From Sphingomonadaceae bacterium PASS1 (GTDB taxonomy: Bacteria; Pseudomonadota; Alphaproteobacteria; Sphingomonadales; Sphingomonadaceae): 64,000 bases of DNA. The position numbers and the translations under genes were made by a program. Every line of letters starts with the position of its first letter. The first letter of the stretch is position 1. The DNA lies in NCBI GenBank assembly GCA_002255985.1, contig NKIR01000002.1:186001-250000 (forward strand), in the 5' to 3' direction. Under the pieces are notes generated by a model that did no database searches, was not told the origin of the DNA, and was given only the letters and a program-made list of their open reading frames with translations. Shown piece by piece: positions 1 through 8,687 of the stretch.

Positions 1-60
1 GATAATAAACTGCCCATCGACGGGCCAGCGTTCAACATTGGCAGTGATGTGCAATGTCAT
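1..60 (-). CDS. N-terminal fragment of a probable enolase-superfamily dipeptide epimerase
   Basis: Reading leftward from an ATG at 60 the frame is open to the window edge and gives 20 residues containing VERWPVDGQFII. An ERWP-(I/V)-x-G-x-F-x-I start is typical of sphingomonad dipeptide epimerases (L-Ala-D/L-Glu epimerase branch of the mandelate-racemase/enolase superfamily), but 20 residues is very little and the identification rests on that pattern alone. It lies downstream of phaZ on the same strand, 24 bases beyond its stop, so the two may be cotranscribed. No strong ribosome binding site is visible. The rest of the gene is outside the window. Confidence 0.4.
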   Translation of the reverse strand, partial: MTLHITANVERWPVDGQFII

Positions 61-84
61 AAATGCGACATGGTACCAATGGCC

Positions 85-1320
85 CTAGCCATTGTGGCTG
101 ACAATCCAGTCTTCCACGACAGGTGCAATTTTCTCGCGCCATTTACTGCCGTTGAAGATGCCATAATGACCAACTTCTGGCGCCATATGATATTTTTTGA
201 GCGCATCAGGCAAAGCGGTCGCAATGTTGAGCGCCGCCTTGGTTTGCCCAAGGCCGCTGATGTCGTCCCGTTCACCTTCAATGGCCAGCAGGCCGATGTC
301 CGTAATCGCACCGGGATCAACAAGCTTACCGCGATAGTTGAATTCCCCCTTGGGCAACAAATGACGCTGGAATACGGTATCTACCGTCTGCAGATAGAAT
401 TCAGCCGTCATGTCGCAGACGGAGCGATATTCGTCGTAAAATTCTTTGTGCCGATCCGCGCTTTCGCCGTCGCCTTTGACGAGGTCGGAGAACATCGACC
501 AATGGCTGACCATATGGTTGCCCAGATTCATCGACATAAAGCCCGAAAGCTGCAGAAAACCGGGATATACCCGACGTCCCGACCCTTTGTAATAAGGCGG
601 GACGGTCGCAATGACATTTTGTACGAACCATTCATGCGGGCGGCGTGTGGCGTGATCGTTTACCGCCGTCGGCGCTTCGCGGGTGTCGATTGGACCGCCC
701 ATCATCGTCAAGGTGCGTGGCCGCATCGGATGCTCCTTCGCGCTCATCACCGCTGCAGCGGCATAAGCCGGAACTGAAGGCTGACACACCGCCAACATAT
801 GGGCGCCGCGTCCGCCGGCATCGGGGCCGATGAATTCAAGCCATTCGATGAGATAATCGATGTAGGTTTCAAGATCAAAGCCGCCACCCGTCAACGGCAC
901 ATCGCGCGCATCTTTCCAGTCGGTGATATAGACATCATGCGTTGGAATCATACGTTCCACCGTGCCGCGCAACAGCGTTGCAAAATGGCCGGACATCGGC
1001 GCGCAAATGAGCAATGTGGGCTTCGCACTGCTGCCTTCATATACGAACCGCTTCAGTTGCCCAAAGGGCTTGCGCGCCATATTCTCTTCTTGAACCGGCA
1101 ACGTCTTGCCATCGACAGTAACATTATCCAATCCGAATGCTGGCTTTCCGCGTGGCAAAACCGAATGCGCAAACACGTCTAATGCCGAAGCCGCGATGGG
1201 TGCAAGACCGCCCACACTAAATGGCCCGGTGAAATTCTTAAGCACATCTGCCTGCGCCTGTGCAATTTTTCCCGCACCTGCTAACCAGCTCCGTTGAATA
1301 TCATAACCCGTATAAAGCAT
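85..1320 (-). CDS. phaZ: intracellular polyhydroxyalkanoate (PHB) depolymerase
   Basis: A 411-residue alpha/beta-hydrolase that hydrolyses stored poly(3-hydroxybutyrate) granules in the cytoplasm. The nucleophile motif reads LAVCQPS, with Cys179 where ordinary lipases carry Ser; this Cys is characteristic of the intracellular PhaZ family. Asp near 353 (EGERDDISG) and His385 (EVGHYGIFNGSKWR) complete the expected triad. There is no signal peptide, fitting a granule enzyme. ATG at 1320 is chosen because AAGG sits 7 bases upstream; an in-frame TTG at 1326 is possible. It is divergent from the ABC exporter, with the 1321-1472 gap presumably holding both promoters. No PHA synthase or phasin is in the window. 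Confidence 0.9.
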   Translation of the reverse strand: MLYTGYDIQRSWLAGAGKIAQAQADVLKNFTGPFSVGGLAPIAASALDVFAHSVLPRGKPAFGLDNVTVDGKTLPVQEENMARKPFGQLKRFVYEGSSAKPTLLICAPMSGHFATLLRGTVERMIPTHDVYITDWKDARDVPLTGGGFDLETYIDYLIEWLEFIGPDAGGRGAHMLAVCQPSVPAYAAAAVMSAKEHPMRPRTLTMMGGPIDTREAPTAVNDHATRRPHEWFVQNVIATVPPYYKGSGRRVYPGFLQLSGFMSMNLGNHMVSHWSMFSDLVKGDGESADRHKEFYDEYRSVCDMTAEFYLQTVDTVFQRHLLPKGEFNYRGKLVDPGAITDIGLLAIEGERDDISGLGQTKAALNIATALPDALKKYHMAPEVGHYGIFNGSKWREKIAPVVEDWIVSHNG

Positions 1321-1472
1321 GGTCAATCCTTAGATTTCCGTCTGTCAGCCCAGAAAAATAGGGCGTTCTCATAGAAGTCATAAGCATTTATTGTGCATTG
1401 CACCATAGAAAAAGGCATCGGCATCATCTGTCGCGCATTGTTCCCGCGTCGGCGCACTGCTAGGCGGGCGAA

Positions 1473-3278
1473 ATGACGATCGAAATTTCCGACATTCCGA
1501 CAATGCCTGCTCCCGACGCCACCGAGGCGCCTGTCGTAAAACAAAAGCCTAATTTCGGTAGCTTGCGGATGATCGGGCATTTTACGATCAAATACCCACG
1601 ACAGATTACATACGCCCTTCTCGCTCTCATAGCGGCAGCATCATCGACACTGGCCATCCCTTATGGCCTGCGGCTGATTATTGATGAGGGCTTTGCGAAA
1701 AATGGCGGCGACCCCGCGCCATATTTTTATCTGTTGCTGGGCATTGTCGTCATCATTGGTGTTTCGACGGCATTCCGTTTTTACTTTGTCAGCTGGTTGG
1801 GCGAACGCGTCGTCGGTGATATCCGTGTTGCCGTTCAAGCCAATTTGCTTCGGCTTGCGCCTCGCTTTTTTGAAGAGAATAGGCCTGGCGAAATCGCGAG
1901 CCGGATGACCGCAGATACCGCGATTATCGAACAGATTGTTGGCACCACAGTGTCCGTTGCGTTGCGGAATATCTTTATCGGTATCGGCGGCGTGACATTG
2001 CTTTTTGGCTTGGCTCCAAGCCTGACCATTTGGCTTTTGGCAGGCATTCCGGTTGTTGTACTGCCAATCGTTTTTCTCGGTCGGCGGCTGGAAAAGGCTT
2101 CACGCACCAGCCAGGATAATGTCGCAAGCGTCGGCACCATCATTTCGGAAGCCCTTGGCGCAATCAAAATCGTTCAGGCATTTGGTCAAGAAACGCGTGA
2201 GGGCGTCAGATTTGCAGATGCCGTCGAGGGTACATTTGCAGCCGCGAAAAATCGTATACGGATACGCGCGTTCCTGACAGCGTTGGTCATGGCCCTAGTT
2301 TTTGGCGGCATCACGCTGCTGGTGTGGGAGGGCACCGATCAGGTTAAGGAAGGTGTTATAACCCCCGGAACATTGTTCTCTGTAGTGCTCTATGGCGGAC
2401 TTGTCGCCGGATCCTTCGGCGCATTGACCGAAGTATATGGGGACCTTGTGCGCGCATCAGGCGCAGCTTCGCGGTTGGCAGAATTGCTGAACGAAGTCCC
2501 CGAAATTGCCCCTCCCGCCAGCCCAGTGGTCATGCCACCAGCGCGCGGTCAGCTCGAGTTTCAGCATGTCCGGTTCCGCTATCCTACCCGACCCGAAGTT
2601 GCTGCGCTTCAAGATTTCAGCCTGAAGGTTTCCCCTGGTGAGACTGTCGCGGTCGTCGGGCCATCAGGCGCCGGCAAGTCGACCTTGTTCCAGCTTGCTG
2701 AACGCTTTTATGACCCAGAAGCCGGCACCATCCGCATCGATGGCGTGGCGCTGACCAGTGCAGATCCAGCCGAATTCCGCCAGCGCATCGCCCTGGTTCC
2801 TCAGGATACCGTTTTATTCGCGGCCTCTGCACGGGACAATTTGCGCTATGGTCATTGGCTGGCTGACGATGCCGCGATTTGGGCGGCGGCAGAGCAAGCG
2901 AATGCCGCGGAGTTCCTACGTGCCTTGCCAGAAGGGCTGGACACGTTTTTGGGTGAGAGCGGTGCGCGTCTGTCCGGCGGTCAGCGGCAGCGCCTTGCTA
3001 TCGCCCGTGCCCTGTTACGCGATGCCCCAATCCTGTTGCTCGACGAAGCAACCAGTGCCTTGGATGCCGAAAGCGAACGTCTTGTTCAGGACGCACTCGA
3101 CATGCTGATGAAGGATCGCACGACGATCGTCATTGCCCACCGCCTCGCGACCGTACGTTCGGCCGACCGCATCATTGTGATGGATCAGGGTAAGATAGTT
3201 GAAGAAGGCGATCACGCGACACTTAGCGCGGCAGGCGGCCTATATTCCCGTTTGGCCAGCCTGCAATTTGACGCTTAA
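1473..3278 (+). CDS. ABC transporter, fused permease/ATPase of the MsbA (ABCB) type
   Basis: A 601-residue half-transporter with an N-terminal six-helix exporter domain (about residues 35-335) fused to an ATPase domain (about 360-598). The ATPase shows Walker A GPSGAGKST at 396-404, signature LSGGQ at 500-504, Walker B ILLLDEAT just after 519, and an H-loop in IVIAHRLAT. It should act as a homodimer in the inner membrane exporting a hydrophobic substrate. The family includes lipid A flippases and drug exporters, and nothing in the sequence fixes the substrate. Its TAA stop shares the bases TTAA (3275-3278) with the convergent DUF1465 gene, leaving no room for a terminator between them. Confidence 0.85.
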   Translation: MTIEISDIPTMPAPDATEAPVVKQKPNFGSLRMIGHFTIKYPRQITYALLALIAAASSTLAIPYGLRLIIDEGFAKNGGDPAPYFYLLLGIVVIIGVSTAFRFYFVSWLGERVVGDIRVAVQANLLRLAPRFFEENRPGEIASRMTADTAIIEQIVGTTVSVALRNIFIGIGGVTLLFGLAPSLTIWLLAGIPVVVLPIVFLGRRLEKASRTSQDNVASVGTIISEALGAIKIVQAFGQETREGVRFADAVEGTFAAAKNRIRIRAFLTALVMALVFGGITLLVWEGTDQVKEGVITPGTLFSVVLYGGLVAGSFGALTEVYGDLVRASGAASRLAELLNEVPEIAPPASPVVMPPARGQLEFQHVRFRYPTRPEVAALQDFSLKVSPGETVAVVGPSGAGKSTLFQLAERFYDPEAGTIRIDGVALTSADPAEFRQRIALVPQDTVLFAASARDNLRYGHWLADDAAIWAAAEQANAAEFLRALPEGLDTFLGESGARLSGGQRQRLAIARALLRDAPILLLDEATSALDAESERLVQDALDMLMKDRTTIVIAHRLATVRSADRIIVMDQGKIVEEGDHATLSAAGGLYSRLASLQFDA

Positions 3279-3724
3279 AACGAGGCCCGCAAACGTTCGC
3301 GCATCGCACGTGGTTCCGACGCCTGCGGAACAGGGGCGCGCATTTTCTCGCTGAACCGTTTAAGTCGGTAGTATAGTTCTTCGCTCGCGCCGATCAGCGC
3401 TTGCGCCTCTAGGGGAAATTGCAACACCATCGGTCCATCGCTGGCGGGTGCATAGCCCAGATTGTTGGTTTCGTTTTGTGCTTCGCTCTCGGTTATTTCG
3501 CCAGCCCGCAATGCCTTTTGATTCAACAACCACGCAATGCTGTGCATCAGGCGTGTGGTGACCTTGAGAGACTCGCAGGAGAAGGCGACCGAAATCTCCG
3601 GAGACAAATGCCCCGCATCATAGCTGCGGTCAAAACACGCACGCGCTTCATCGGCGAGCAGCATAGCTTCTGCGTACAGAGAAACCATTAATAAAGGGGT
3701 TAATTCAAGTTGTGCGTTGCTCAT
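3275..3724 (-). CDS. DUF1465 family protein, RcdA-like (regulator of CtrA degradation)
   Basis: A 149-residue mostly helical cytoplasmic protein with no signal peptide or membrane span. The pattern FDRSYDAGHLSPEISVAFSCESLKVTTRLM followed by a helical WLLNQKALRAGEI segment matches DUF1465, the family of Caulobacter RcdA, an adaptor that helps deliver the cell-cycle regulator CtrA to ClpXP. The C-terminal tail (about 125-149) is rich in Pro, Ala, Arg and Glu and probably disordered, as in RcdA. Whether it carries out the same adaptor function in this organism is inference from family membership. It converges on the ABC exporter with overlapping stop codons. Confidence 0.75.
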   Translation of the reverse strand: MSNAQLELTPLLMVSLYAEAMLLADEARACFDRSYDAGHLSPEISVAFSCESLKVTTRLMHSIAWLLNQKALRAGEITESEAQNETNNLGYAPASDGPMVLQFPLEAQALIGASEELYYRLKRFSEKMRAPVPQASEPRAMRERLRASF

Positions 3725-3848
3725 AGCATTTTATGGCACGACGTTCGGCCAGATGTTAGTGCAAACGATCCCGTGGCGACAACGTATTCCGGATGTACCG
3801 GTATGAAACGATCATAGCGCAATTGTAAACGTTCAAGACGGGAACCGG

Positions 3849-4046
3849 TCAGGCGATAATGTCCGGCACAAGCTGATCCTCAAGACGCATGATTCGGTCT
3901 TTCAATATCAGCTTCTTCTTTTTCAGACGTGCAATCTGAAGCTGATCAATGACCGTTTGCATGGTCAGCGCCGTAATGGCATCATCCAAGTCGCGATGTT
4001 CAATCTTCAGTTGTTCCAGCTGCTGCTGGTAGCCGTCGTCGTTCAT
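3849..4046 (-). CDS. DUF465 (YdcH/SlyX-like) small coiled-coil protein
   Basis: A 65-residue charged helical protein. The C-terminal LKKKKLILKDRIMRLEDQL is the DUF465 signature (LKKxKLxLKDxI). An upstream in-frame start would give 116 residues, but ATG at 4046 is preceded by AAGGAGGA, an almost perfect Shine-Dalgarno sequence, and the residues before it do not resemble the family. Function is unknown; the family forms short coiled coils. It lies head-to-head with a second DUF465 gene at 4216, so two paralogues appear to share one 169-base divergent promoter region. Confidence 0.8.
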   Translation of the reverse strand: MNDDGYQQQLEQLKIEHRDLDDAITALTMQTVIDQLQIARLKKKKLILKDRIMRLEDQLVPDIIA

Positions 4047-4215
4047 TCCTCCTTCTAACCAGAGTCGCGCAAACAAGTCATCGTTAAAAGCGGGCATGAT
4101 TGCGGGGACATGCTTTTGGTGCACGCCAAACGGAAAATTATCGCGAGACTCGCGCGATGTTTCGTGATTTACTTTCGCTGTTGGGCCGCCGAGTCTCACA
4201 CTGAAGGAGAATGAT

Positions 4216-4377
4216 GTGAATAATAATCATCTGTCCGCACTTCGTAGCAAACATGCTGATCTTGAGCAAAAGTTGGAGCGCGAAGAACATAGACCTTTTC
4301 CTGACACCAGCATCATCCTCAGCCTTAAGAAGCAAAAGCTGCATCTTAAGGACGTACTCATGCAGGAATCGGCCTGA
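4216..4377 (+). CDS. second DUF465 (YdcH-like) small protein, GTG start
   Basis: A 53-residue protein ending in LSLKKQKLHLKDVLMQESA, with the same LKKxKLxLKD core as the neighbouring 65-residue gene. The only sensible start is GTG at 4216: AAGGAG lies 6 bases upstream, and the ATG codons at 4211 and 4214 run straight into, or lie out of frame with, the reading frame. Its small size and non-ATG start make it easy to miss. The N-terminus NNNHLSALRSKHADLEQKLEREE is a typical amphipathic helix. Function unknown. It ends 59 bases before ptsP and may be cotranscribed with it. Confidence 0.78.
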   Translation: MNNNHLSALRSKHADLEQKLEREEHRPFPDTSIILSLKKQKLHLKDVLMQESA

Positions 4378-4436
4378 ACTGGCTGACTACGAATAATTTC
4401 AAGCGGGGTATCGCTTGCCTTTTGTGTCTCTGCTAG

Positions 4437-6710
4437 ATGGGGCAGATGGAAAGCGCTACCCGTTCCGCCCGCAACATACTGACCGGTCTTCACGAAGTGA
4501 TGGCCTCGCGAAACCATGCGCAGGGCAAATTGAACCATGTGGTCAACATCATTGGTGAAGCGCTGTCGAGCGAAGTGTGCTCGATATATCTGTTGCGCGA
4601 TGGCGCGCTTGAATTGTTTGCGACGCGCGGATTGAACGAGGCGGCGGTCCACGTCACCAGACTGGGCTTGGGCGAAGGCCTTGTCGGCACGATTGCGGAA
4701 AATGTCGAAACATTGAACTTGGATGAGGCAGCCGCCCACCCGAATTTCCGCTATGTTCCCGAAACAGGTGAGGAACGCTTTCACAGCTTTGCGGGCGTTC
4801 CGATTGTGCGTTCCGAACGCGCGGTTGGCGTATTGGCCGTGCAACATGTCGAACCACGGAAATATGAAGAGGTCGAAATTGAGGCGCTTCAAACCGTGGC
4901 CATGGTGCTGTCAGAACTGATCGCCAACGCCGGCCTTATCGACGAACCAAGCACACGGGGCGGAAATGAAACCGGCACCATTAGCCTCACGGGCCTACCG
5001 CTCGTAAAGGGCGCTGCTGCTGGCGTTGCTATTTTTCACCAACCCAATGTCCGCATTGAACACACTGTAGCCGAGGATGTCGAAGCCGAGCGCCACCGCG
5101 TCTATTCCGCCTTTGACAAAATGCGCGAACAAATCGACCGCATGGCCAGCCAAATTGATTTCGGCACGGGCGGCGAACATGAAGAGGTCATCGCGACCTA
5201 TAAAATGTTTGCATATGACGAAGGCTGGAGCCGCCGCATTAACGAGGCCATCGACAGCGGCCTGACAGCTGAAGCCGCCATCGAACGCGTCCAGCAACGC
5301 ACCCGCATGCGTATGCGTCAGATTGACGATTCGCTGCTGGCGGACCGCATGCACGACCTGGAAGATCTATCAAACCGGTTGCTGCGGATTGTGTCGGGTC
5401 AGATGAGTACCGCTGCGCAACTCGGTCTGAAAAAAGACTCGATTCTGATTGCCCGCAATTTGGGGCCGGCTGAGCTTCTGGAATATGACAAAAGACGTCT
5501 GCGTGGCGTGGTGCTTGAGGAAGGATCACTGACCGCGCATGTTGTTATTGTCGCCCGCGCGATGGGTATCCCTGTACTGGGCCGCGTACAAGGCATCCGT
5601 CACAAGGTGCGTGATGGCGACATGCTGCTCCTCAACGCCGACGAAAAAAGCGTCATTGTCAGACCATCGTCGGCTGCAGAGGAACTCTTCCAGCATGATC
5701 TGGTCGATCGGCAAAAGAAAAAAGCACGCTATGCAGCGATGCGTGACGCTGCATCGGTCACGAATGATGGCGTGTCGGTTACGTTAATGATCAATGCCGG
5801 ATTGCGCGACGATATGTCCGCCTTGGCAACCACCGGCGCCGAGGGCGTTGGCCTGTTCCGCACAGAATTCCAGTTTCTGATATCGGCCACGCTGCCTCAA
5901 CGTGAGCGTCAGCAACGTTTTTATCGCGATGTCATTGAAGCCGCCGGCGACAAGCCGGTCATTTTTCGCACGCTCGATATCGGTGGCGACAAAGCCCTGC
6001 CATATTTGAAAAACGAAACGAACGAAGAAGAAAACCCCGCTCTTGGCTGGCGCGCACTGCGCCTGTCTTTGGACCATGCGGGCCTCATGAAAGCGCAAGC
6101 ACGCGCACTTATCGAAGCGTCCGCAGGCCGCACATTGAACGTTATGTTTCCGATGGTGTCCGAGCCTTGGGAATTTGACGCCGCCCGAGAAATATTTGAA
6201 GGTCAGATGGAATTTTTGGGCCGTCAAAAGAAAAGGGTGCCGTCAAAAATACGTTATGGGGCGATGCTTGAGGTGCCGGCACTGGCCGAAACACTCGATA
6301 TTTTGCTGCCTAAAATCGATTTTCTGTCGATTGGTACCAATGACCTCACGCAGTTCCTGTTTGCAGCGGATCGCGCCGACCCGCGCTTGGCCGAGCGATA
6401 CGACTGGCTGAGTCCCGCCATTCTGCGTTTCATTCGGCGCGTTGTGCAGACAACGGACGGCTATCCTGTCGACGTCGCAGTATGCGGCGAAATGGGTGGA
6501 CGGACGCTTGAAGCGCTCGCTTTGATTGGCTTGGGTATACATCGCTTGTCGATCACGCCAGCAGCTGTCGGCCCCATAAAAGCGATGGTGCGATCAACCA
6601 ACCATTCCGACATCCGCAACAAGATGGATGAGCTGCTAAAAAATCCTACCGGAAATTTGCGTGAGGAACTGGCATTATGGGCGGCAAGCCAAGGCATTGA
6701 AACCGGCTAA
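4437..6710 (+). CDS. ptsP: phosphoenolpyruvate-protein phosphotransferase PtsP (enzyme I-Ntr)
   Basis: A 757-residue enzyme that starts the nitrogen-related PTS by autophosphorylating from PEP and passing phosphate to NPr. Domain order: GAF sensor (about 15-165), EI N-terminal/HPr-binding region (about 185-325), swivelling phosphohistidine domain with GSLTAHVVIVARAMGIP (His368), and a PEP-binding TIM barrel (about 430-730) with FRTLDIGGDK, GTNDLTQ and the catalytic VCGEMGG. Length matches PtsP rather than sugar EI, which lacks GAF. NPr and EIIA-Ntr genes are not in the window. ATG at 4437 is taken; ATG at 4446 is equally possible because neither has a clear ribosome binding site. Confidence 0.93.
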   Translation: MGQMESATRSARNILTGLHEVMASRNHAQGKLNHVVNIIGEALSSEVCSIYLLRDGALELFATRGLNEAAVHVTRLGLGEGLVGTIAENVETLNLDEAAAHPNFRYVPETGEERFHSFAGVPIVRSERAVGVLAVQHVEPRKYEEVEIEALQTVAMVLSELIANAGLIDEPSTRGGNETGTISLTGLPLVKGAAAGVAIFHQPNVRIEHTVAEDVEAERHRVYSAFDKMREQIDRMASQIDFGTGGEHEEVIATYKMFAYDEGWSRRINEAIDSGLTAEAAIERVQQRTRMRMRQIDDSLLADRMHDLEDLSNRLLRIVSGQMSTAAQLGLKKDSILIARNLGPAELLEYDKRRLRGVVLEEGSLTAHVVIVARAMGIPVLGRVQGIRHKVRDGDMLLLNADEKSVIVRPSSAAEELFQHDLVDRQKKKARYAAMRDAASVTNDGVSVTLMINAGLRDDMSALATTGAEGVGLFRTEFQFLISATLPQRERQQRFYRDVIEAAGDKPVIFRTLDIGGDKALPYLKNETNEEENPALGWRALRLSLDHAGLMKAQARALIEASAGRTLNVMFPMVSEPWEFDAAREIFEGQMEFLGRQKKRVPSKIRYGAMLEVPALAETLDILLPKIDFLSIGTNDLTQFLFAADRADPRLAERYDWLSPAILRFIRRVVQTTDGYPVDVAVCGEMGGRTLEALALIGLGIHRLSITPAAVGPIKAMVRSTNHSDIRNKMDELLKNPTGNLREELALWAASQGIETG

Positions 6711-6812
6711 ATTGCGGGATTTCCCGAAGTCAGAAAGTTTTAATCGCCGTTGACTTTATCAGGAAGATGACCATTGTCCGCATAACTACACAAAGAGGTA
6801 GAAAAACGCGTC

Positions 6813-7613
6813 GTGGAGATTGCAGTGGACTTATTAGCTTCTGTTGACGAAGAGCACGGATCCGTAGGTAGCCAGCTGAAAGCAGGCCGTGAACGGCTGG
6901 GTTTAAGTCTTTCCGATATCGCGGCAAAAACGCGCGTGCCGACTCGCCACCTTGAATCTATCGAGCAATCAAATTATGATGCGCTCCCAGGCCAAACGTA
7001 CACGCTCGGTTTCGCGCGGTCTTATGCAAATGCTGTCGAAATGGATGCCGCCGCAATAAGTGACGCGATGCGTTTGGAATTAGCGCAAAGCGGCCATGAA
7101 GGATATCAGGCGCCGGCTCAAAACTACGAACCTGCCGACCCGGCACGCGTACCTTCAAAAACACTCGCATGGACATCGGCTGCAATCGCGGCGGTTGCAC
7201 TTGCTGCATATTTAATTTTCAGAAGCCTGACACTCACAGATGCTGCGCCAGCCGATGAACTTGCAACTTTGCCAATCTCAGCAACACCGTCGGCCACAGC
7301 GCCGATCGCGCCGCTGTCGGTAAATAATTCGGACGTTGTCATTACTGCGACAGGCAATGCATGGGTCAAAATCTATGACGCCGATGAAAAACGGATTTTC
7401 GAAAAGGAAATGGCAGCGGGCGACAGCTTTACAGTGCCGCGAAATGCCAACAAGCCAATGATTGTAACGGGCCGCCCCCAAGCGCTTGCAATTACCGTTG
7501 GCGGAAAAGCTATTCCACCGCTGGGCCTGCCGGATAAGACAATTGCCGACGTCGGCGTAAGTGCTGAAGAATTGCTTGCGCGTAAGCCCGCGGCTCCCGC
7601 CCCTGCGCAATAA
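6813..7613 (+). CDS. RodZ-like cytoskeletal helix-turn-helix membrane protein
   Basis: A 266-residue protein with an N-terminal HTH_25/XRE-like domain (about 17-85: LKAGRERLGLSLSDIAAKTRVPTRHLESIE), a Pro/Ala linker, one membrane span (about 119-137) and a periplasmic DUF4115 domain (about 170-250, with WVKIYDADEKRIFEKEMAAGDSF). This is the architecture of RodZ, which links MreB to the cell envelope and sets rod shape. The best start is GTG at 6813; AGAGGT lies rather far upstream, so GTG at 6825 cannot be excluded. It lies between ptsP and the cpoB cluster in the same direction. Confidence 0.8.
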   Translation: MEIAVDLLASVDEEHGSVGSQLKAGRERLGLSLSDIAAKTRVPTRHLESIEQSNYDALPGQTYTLGFARSYANAVEMDAAAISDAMRLELAQSGHEGYQAPAQNYEPADPARVPSKTLAWTSAAIAAVALAAYLIFRSLTLTDAAPADELATLPISATPSATAPIAPLSVNNSDVVITATGNAWVKIYDADEKRIFEKEMAAGDSFTVPRNANKPMIVTGRPQALAITVGGKAIPPLGLPDKTIADVGVSAEELLARKPAAPAPAQ

Positions 7614-7742
7614 AACGCAGGCGACGCCATTTAAATCTCGATAAAATCAGGTTTTCTTTGCACTGAAATGGTGTGATGGCTATTTATTGCGTTGGTCCAG
7701 TCAGCTATACGTCCAAACTTGTAAGTATAAGGGGAATGACCA

Positions 7743-8687
7743 ATGAATTTTCGGCTCGCTTTGTTTAGCGGCGCGGCATTTGCACTCAGCGCGTCAGCAG
7801 TTGCGCAAGATGCAAATATTGACGGACGCGTGGGCAAGCTTGAGAAGGAAATGCGCGCTGTCCAGCGTCAGGTCTTTCCAGCAGGTGCCGGCAAATTTCT
7901 CGAACCTGACATCCAGTCACCGACCAGTGCGAAGCCCGAGAACCCCTCCACCACCTCAGCTACATCTGACCTATTGGTGCGCGTCGATGCGTTGGAAGCA
8001 CAGCTGGCCATTTTGACGGGTCAGGTCGAGCAGCAGGGCAACAATATGCGTGGCCTCGACGCGCGTTTGAAATTATTGGAAGCGCAGCTGGCGAGCGCGC
8101 AGCTGGCGAACGCACAGCAGGAAACCGCTGTGCCGGCAACCGCCGCAAGCGTCTTGCCTGCCGCAGCACCTGTGCCTGCAGCAGTTGTCGTCAAGCCAAA
8201 ACCCGTTGTAGCAGCAACCAAGCCTGTGGCTACCGCGGCTAAACCAAGTGCCGCCCGCGTTGCCGCAGTCGCTGCAATTGAACGGCCAGCCACTGGCGAC
8301 GCCTTTGAAGATGGTTACAATTATGGCTACAGATTGTGGGAAGCGAAATTCTACCCAGAATCGCAAGTAACGCTGGAAGAAACCCTAGCAAAATATCCAA
8401 AGCACAAACGTGCAAGCTTTCTTCGCAACCTGCTCGGACGGGCGTGGCTCGACGACAAAAAACCTGCAACCGCTGTCAAAGTTTTCTACGATAATTACAA
8501 AGCAGACCCGCGTGGGGAGCGTGCACCCGACAGTCTGTTTTTCTTAGGGTCAGCTTTAACCGACCTCGGCAAAACAGCTGAGGCGTGTGAAGCATATGGT
8601 GAGCTTACAAAAGCATATCCAGACGTTGCCAACGGTCGCTTGGCGGATCGGGTCACTGCCGGTAAAACGCGCGCGAAGTGCAAGTAA
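7743..8687 (+). CDS. exported coiled-coil/TPR protein of the CpoB (YbgF) type
   Basis: A 314-residue protein with a Sec signal peptide (MNFRLALFSGAAFALSASAVAQ), N-terminal coiled-coil heptads (about 28-45 and 75-115), a long Ala/Pro/Val/Lys linker (about 118-185) and C-terminal TPR-like repeats (about 192-312, YNYGYRLWEAKFYPESQVTLEETLAKYPK). CpoB coordinates Tol-Pal with septal peptidoglycan synthesis in the periplasm. A tolB-pal block often precedes such genes but is absent here. A good Shine-Dalgarno (AGGGGAATG) precedes ATG 7743. Its TAA overlaps the start of tilS by 10 bases, indicating translational coupling. Confidence 0.8.
   Translation: MNFRLALFSGAAFALSASAVAQDANIDGRVGKLEKEMRAVQRQVFPAGAGKFLEPDIQSPTSAKPENPSTTSATSDLLVRVDALEAQLAILTGQVEQQGNNMRGLDARLKLLEAQLASAQLANAQQETAVPATAASVLPAAAPVPAAVVVKPKPVVAATKPVATAAKPSAARVAAVAAIERPATGDAFEDGYNYGYRLWEAKFYPESQVTLEETLAKYPKHKRASFLRNLLGRAWLDDKKPATAVKVFYDNYKADPRGERAPDSLFFLGSALTDLGKTAEACEAYGELTKAYPDVANGRLADRVTAGKTRAKCK

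Noticed and set aside
49..777. Plus-strand open frame opposite phaZ
   Set aside because: phaZ on the minus strand has an intact catalytic triad and family motifs across the whole length.
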